From contig JAHJWB010000016.1 of assembly GCA_018828125.1 (NCBI GenBank), positions 124,001 through 188,000 of the forward strand: 64,000 bases of DNA. The letters run 5' to 3'. The notes below the pieces were generated by a model, which saw nothing but the letters and a program-made list of their open reading frames with translations, searched no databases and was not told the DNA's origin. The position numbers and the translations under genes are program-made. The stretch is from Gammaproteobacteria bacterium (GTDB lineage Bacteria; Pseudomonadota; Gammaproteobacteria; Burkholderiales; Burkholderiaceae_C). This document shows, in pieces, positions 61,231 through 64,000 of this stretch. Numbering within the stretch: the first letter of the stretch is position 1; the number at the start of each line of letters is the position of its first letter.

Positions 61231-61644
61231 CCGCTTCATCCCATGATGATCCACTTCCCCGTGGCAGCACTGATCGGGCTGGTGGCGTCCGATGGCGGCT
61301 TTGTCTACACCGGTGATCCATTCTGGGCCCGGGCGGGCGTTTGGCTGGCGGGGGTGGGCGCACTGGGCGGCTGGGGCGCCAGCCTGGCGGGTTTGGTGGA
61401 CCTGTTGACGGTCGGCCGCATACGTCGCCTCATCACGGCCTGGGGACACGCGTTGATCGCGGTGATGATGCTCTCGCTGGCTACCCTCAACTGGATGCTG
61501 CGGCTGGGGGATGACCCCGGCGCGCTCGTCATGCCCTGGGGCCTGGGCATGTCGATACTCACCGCCGGTTTCATCGGGCTTGCCGCCTACCTGGGCGGCC
61601 GACTGGTGTACGAACACGCAGTCGGTGTTGATACCAGCGAATAG
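61180..61644 (+). CDS. DUF2231 membrane protein
   Basis: The 154-residue protein begins with the DUF2231 hallmark GHPLHPMMIHFPVAALIGLVASD and has four membrane helices. It is encoded divergently from coxB with overlapping or nearly abutting starts, so promoters for one lie within the other. DUF2231 proteins are often found near oxidase or cytochrome genes; the function is unknown. Confidence 0.87.
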   Translation: MNPTPEPILSRAAIAGHPLHPMMIHFPVAALIGLVASDGGFVYTGDPFWARAGVWLAGVGALGGWGASLAGLVDLLTVGRIRRLITAWGHALIAVMMLSLATLNWMLRLGDDPGALVMPWGLGMSILTAGFIGLAAYLGGRLVYEHAVGVDTSE

Positions 61645-61688
61645 GAGGCCTCGCAGGCGGTCGGAATGCCGTTTCGCGCGCGCTCGCA

Positions 61689-62102
61689 TCAGAACGGCTT
61701 TCTCAACACCAGCCAGGCGACCAGCGCAATGGCGGCCATGCTGAACACCGTGACCGCCGCGCACAAACCCGCGAGGCGGGTTTCACCCCGTTCGGCCTTC
61801 AGCACCAAAAGGCCGCAGGTGGCATGCGACAACACCAACAACCCCACCACGGCAAGCTTGGCGATCAACCAGAGCGTGAGCGGCCCCATGAACACAAAGA
61901 TGGCCGTGCCAGAGGCAATGGCCACCAGCGCAGCGGGCGTGACCACGAACGTGAACAGGCTGCGAAGCACCCGCTGATGCGCCTGCTCCAGCACAGGGGC
62001 CTGCCGCGGCCCCGTGGCCGACGCAATCAGCGTAGGCAGGTACAGCAGCGTGCCGCACCACACGATGACCGCGCTGATGTGCAACAGCTTCAGCCATGGC
62101 AT
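61689..62102 (-). CDS. CopD/HemJ-like four-helix membrane protein
   Basis: The 137-residue protein starts MPWLKLLHISAVIVWCGTLLYLP and has four helices, with an early His (LLHISAV) and VLSHATCG. The pattern resembles the CopD and protoporphyrinogen oxidase HemJ superfamily. Its neighbourhood next to cytochrome oxidase genes suggests a haem- or copper-related role, but it faces the DUF2231 gene convergently and need not be co-transcribed with the oxidase. Confidence 0.78.
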   Translation of the reverse strand: MPWLKLLHISAVIVWCGTLLYLPTLIASATGPRQAPVLEQAHQRVLRSLFTFVVTPAALVAIASGTAIFVFMGPLTLWLIAKLAVVGLLVLSHATCGLLVLKAERGETRLAGLCAAVTVFSMAAIALVAWLVLRKPF

Positions 62103-62290
62103 GCGGCGGGCCTCTCGTGCCCGCAGGCATTCTTTGTCTGGTAATCGTAGGGTATCTTTGTCACGGTCCGCACAAGCTCTTTCATCAGGGAGGTGTGGCG
62201 CCTTGCGGCCGTGACGATGATAAAGACGGTAAAACCCCCTTCAAGCAATTGGCGAATCTGTCTTACGCGGCAATCAACCGGATCTCGCGG

Positions 62291-63316
62291 TCAATCCGCC
62301 TTGAACCCCGTGGCCGCCACCGCTTTGCCCCAGGTCACGGTGTCGGCCGCAATGATTCGGCTGAACTCCTGCTGGCTGGTGCCCGTCACCCGAAAACCTG
62401 CTTCTTCCATCTTGGCCTTGCCTTCTGGCGACTGCACGGCTTTCAGGATGTCGGCGTTGAGCCGCGCAATGATCTCGGGCGGGGTCTTGGCCGGGGCGAC
62501 GATGCCAAACCAGGACGAGAACTCCAGGTTGGCATAGCCTTGTTCCTTGATGGTGGGCACATCGGGCAGTGTGGGTGTGCGCGTAGCGCCGGTGGCGCCC
62601 AGCGCCGCGAGTTTGCCGGTCTTGACCTGGGGCGCGGCCAGGCCCACGCTGGCAAAAACCCCGTGCACATCACCGCTGAACAATCCCCCCAAGGCGTCGG
62701 AGGTGTTCTTGTAGTGCACCGGTTCAGGTTTGAGCTGCACGGCGTCACCAAACATGAAAGCGCCGAAATGCCCTGGGGTACCCGCACCAAATGTGGCCAG
62801 GAACAAGCCCTTTTGCTGCTTCGTCCAGTCCACAAATTCTTTGACATTGCGCGCAGGCACTTTTTGCGGGTTGACCAGCAGCACGAAGTCGGAGGTCACC
62901 ACCTGGCTGACCGCCGCAAAGTCCTTGGCGGGGTCGTACGGCAGCTTGTTGTAGCTGCTGGGGGCAATGCTGAGCTGGCCTGTTTCGCCCAGCATGACGG
63001 TGTACCCGTCTGGCGTGGCCCGTGCAGCCTCGCCCGCGGCAATCAGCCCGCCTGCACCCGGTTTGTTGTCCACGATCACGCCCAGGTTGCCCCACCCTTC
63101 CGACAGCTTTTGCGCCAACAGGCGCGCGACAATGTCGGGCCCTGTGCCGGCCGGGAAGCCCACGATGATGCGAACCGGCTTGTTGGGGTAGGCCGCACCG
63201 CCAGGGGTCTGCGCCTGCGCGGCTGCCCAGGGCGTTACCAGGGTGGCGGCCACCGCAGCGGCCAACAGCGCGCGGCGCCCGCGGGATGCGAAGGAAGGGT
63301 TGAAAAGAGGTTTCAT
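62291..63316 (-). CDS. Bug/TctC-type tripartite tricarboxylate transporter substrate-binding protein
   Basis: The 341-residue periplasmic protein has a signal peptide with GRRALLAAA and cleavage near AAAQAQ. The fold motifs are VRIIVGFPAGTGPDIVARLLAQKL, VDNKPGAGGLIAAGEAARATPDGYT and LPDVPTIKEQGYANLEFSSWFGIVAP. CGGAG lies six bases before the ATG at 63316. It is a distinct sequence from the Bug protein at 14654-15616. A DUF3237 gene lies 133 bases upstream on the same strand and may be co-expressed. The 180-bp gap downstream, to the CopD-like gene, shows no further gene. Confidence 0.92.
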   Translation of the reverse strand: MKPLFNPSFASRGRRALLAAAVAATLVTPWAAAQAQTPGGAAYPNKPVRIIVGFPAGTGPDIVARLLAQKLSEGWGNLGVIVDNKPGAGGLIAAGEAARATPDGYTVMLGETGQLSIAPSSYNKLPYDPAKDFAAVSQVVTSDFVLLVNPQKVPARNVKEFVDWTKQQKGLFLATFGAGTPGHFGAFMFGDAVQLKPEPVHYKNTSDALGGLFSGDVHGVFASVGLAAPQVKTGKLAALGATGATRTPTLPDVPTIKEQGYANLEFSSWFGIVAPAKTPPEIIARLNADILKAVQSPEGKAKMEEAGFRVTGTSQQEFSRIIAADTVTWGKAVAATGFKAD

Positions 63317-63449
63317 GTTTGTCTCCGGATGGTTGTTGTGAGGGAAATCGAAAAAAGGGAATAGCCAGCAGGCAGGCAACAGGGCAGAAGCTGAGCGTTT
63401 TTTGTCCCTGCAGGGTTGGCATAGGCAAATGACTCTCAGCCTCCCAGGC

Positions 63450-63923
63450 TCATGCCAGTTCAAAGAACCGCATGGTCACGGCGTCCGGGTAGCGCGCGCC
63501 GGAGCCCACGAACATGCGTTCGGCGATCCACCCCAGCGAGGGCGATGCGGTCTCAAAGCTCGGGCTGCACCGAAAGTAGATCTGCGCTGGGTCCACCGGC
63601 TCACCCCGCACCAGCCGCGCGATCAGCTCCGGTGGCCCCGAACGCACTGCCCGGTTCTGCACGTAAATGAAGTCGCCGCCATCGGTTTCGAGCACATAGC
63701 GCGCGTCCAGCTCCGAAAGCCGGTCGTTCACGATGAGCTGGAAATCTGCCCCCCCGGGCAACACCCGCGCGCTCCAGCCATCGCCCATGGCCGTGCCGCC
63801 GGTGATGGGGATCAGCCGCCGCAGCCCGTGGACGGTCTGGCCCACCTCCTGCGGCACACCGACCTGCACGCGCAGGTCGGCAAAGAATTTCAGGCGGGGT
63901 TCGGACAGTGAAGGGTCGGACAT
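63450..63923 (-). CDS. DUF3237-family protein
   Basis: The 157-residue single-domain protein has the family segments LRRLIPITGGTAMGDGWSARVLPGGADFQ, DARYVLETDGGDFIYVQNRAVR and the C-terminal VTMRFFEL. DUF3237 forms a small beta-barrel and occurs in catabolic loci of proteobacteria, often beside Bug-type binding proteins as here. Its activity is not established. The 77 bases after its start to the window end look like an AT-rich promoter region. Confidence 0.88.
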   Translation of the reverse strand: MSDPSLSEPRLKFFADLRVQVGVPQEVGQTVHGLRRLIPITGGTAMGDGWSARVLPGGADFQLIVNDRLSELDARYVLETDGGDFIYVQNRAVRSGPPELIARLVRGEPVDPAQIYFRCSPSFETASPSLGWIAERMFVGSGARYPDAVTMRFFELA

Positions 63924-64000
63924 GGGGGGCCAAGCACTACAAAAAAGTAGTTATAAAAAGTAGTTAAGCATTAGCGTAAATCCGGTTGCACCACAGGCCT

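Noticed and set aside
63942-63966. AAAAGTAGTTA repeated twice near the window end
   Set aside because: Short, AT-rich and only two copies; probably promoter sequence, not enough to name an operator.

Overview
The window is high-GC bacterial chromosome from a beta-proteobacterium, most likely a member of the Comamonadaceae close to Acidovorax. The family-level call is an inference. It rests on the protein families, on the prevalence of Bug/TctC-type binding proteins, and on a dispersed palindromic element (core CTAGCGCTT-N7-AAGCGCTAG) of a type I associate with Acidovorax-like genomes. I see no rRNA, tRNA, insertion sequence, prophage or CRISPR array.

Layout. (1) 1-5.3 kb, minus strand: a zinc-type regulon. 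A Zur-like Fur protein is followed by an ABC ATPase, an FtsX-like permease, two small periplasmic proteins and a His-rich membrane protein. After a 417-nt structured leader comes the 5' part of a TonB-dependent receptor. (2) 5.4-6.0 kb: msrA. (3) 6.2-21.2 kb, minus strand: one very long, mostly start/stop-overlapping catabolic operon. Its order is GntR regulator, Liv-type ABC importer with binding protein, a Bug-type binding protein, LeuC/LeuD-like hydratase, HyuB/HyuA-like ATP-dependent ring-opening enzyme, isochorismatase-fold amidase, FAD oxidoreductase and an isocitrate-lyase-type C-C lyase. The gene order reads like a pathway that opens a cyclic imide or lactam, removes the amide, hydrates the resulting maleate-type diacid and cleaves the malate. 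This is the most interesting part of the window. (4) 21.4-29.1 kb, plus strand: TetR, RND adaptor, RND pump, a methyltransferase, a rhodanese and a TolC-like channel.

(5) 29.2-32.8 kb, minus: waaA, a nitrilase-family hydrolase and a phosphomannomutase. (6) 33.0-40.7 kb, plus: Ada-type/AlkA fusion, ogt, an EamA exporter, a large multi-PAS GGDEF-EAL protein and a GNAT enzyme. (7) 40.7-42.6 kb: prpE. (8) 42.9-46.2 kb, plus: a chromate-resistance cassette, chrB-chrA plus a superoxide-dismutase/rhodanese fusion. (9) 46.4-53.7 kb, minus: a DUF2254 membrane protein, a membrane-anchored metallopeptidase, an isochorismatase-fold hydrolase, a PRPP-synthetase-like protein with a type-2 thymidine/AMP phosphorylase (behind an Fnr/Anr-like site), and a PQQ-type sugar dehydrogenase. 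(10) 53.8-56.7 kb: an NlpC/P60 peptidase, small exported and membrane proteins and a class III cyclase-like protein. (11) 56.7-62.1 kb: a cytochrome oxidase locus with a fused subunit I/III gene and assembly factors. (12) 62.3-64 kb: a second Bug protein and a DUF3237 protein.

Eight full copies and at least two half copies of the palindromic element are scattered through the window. Several are translated: one supplies most of the signal peptide of the sugar dehydrogenase, one is an in-frame insertion in WaaA, and one forms the C-terminus of the zinc-locus ATPase.
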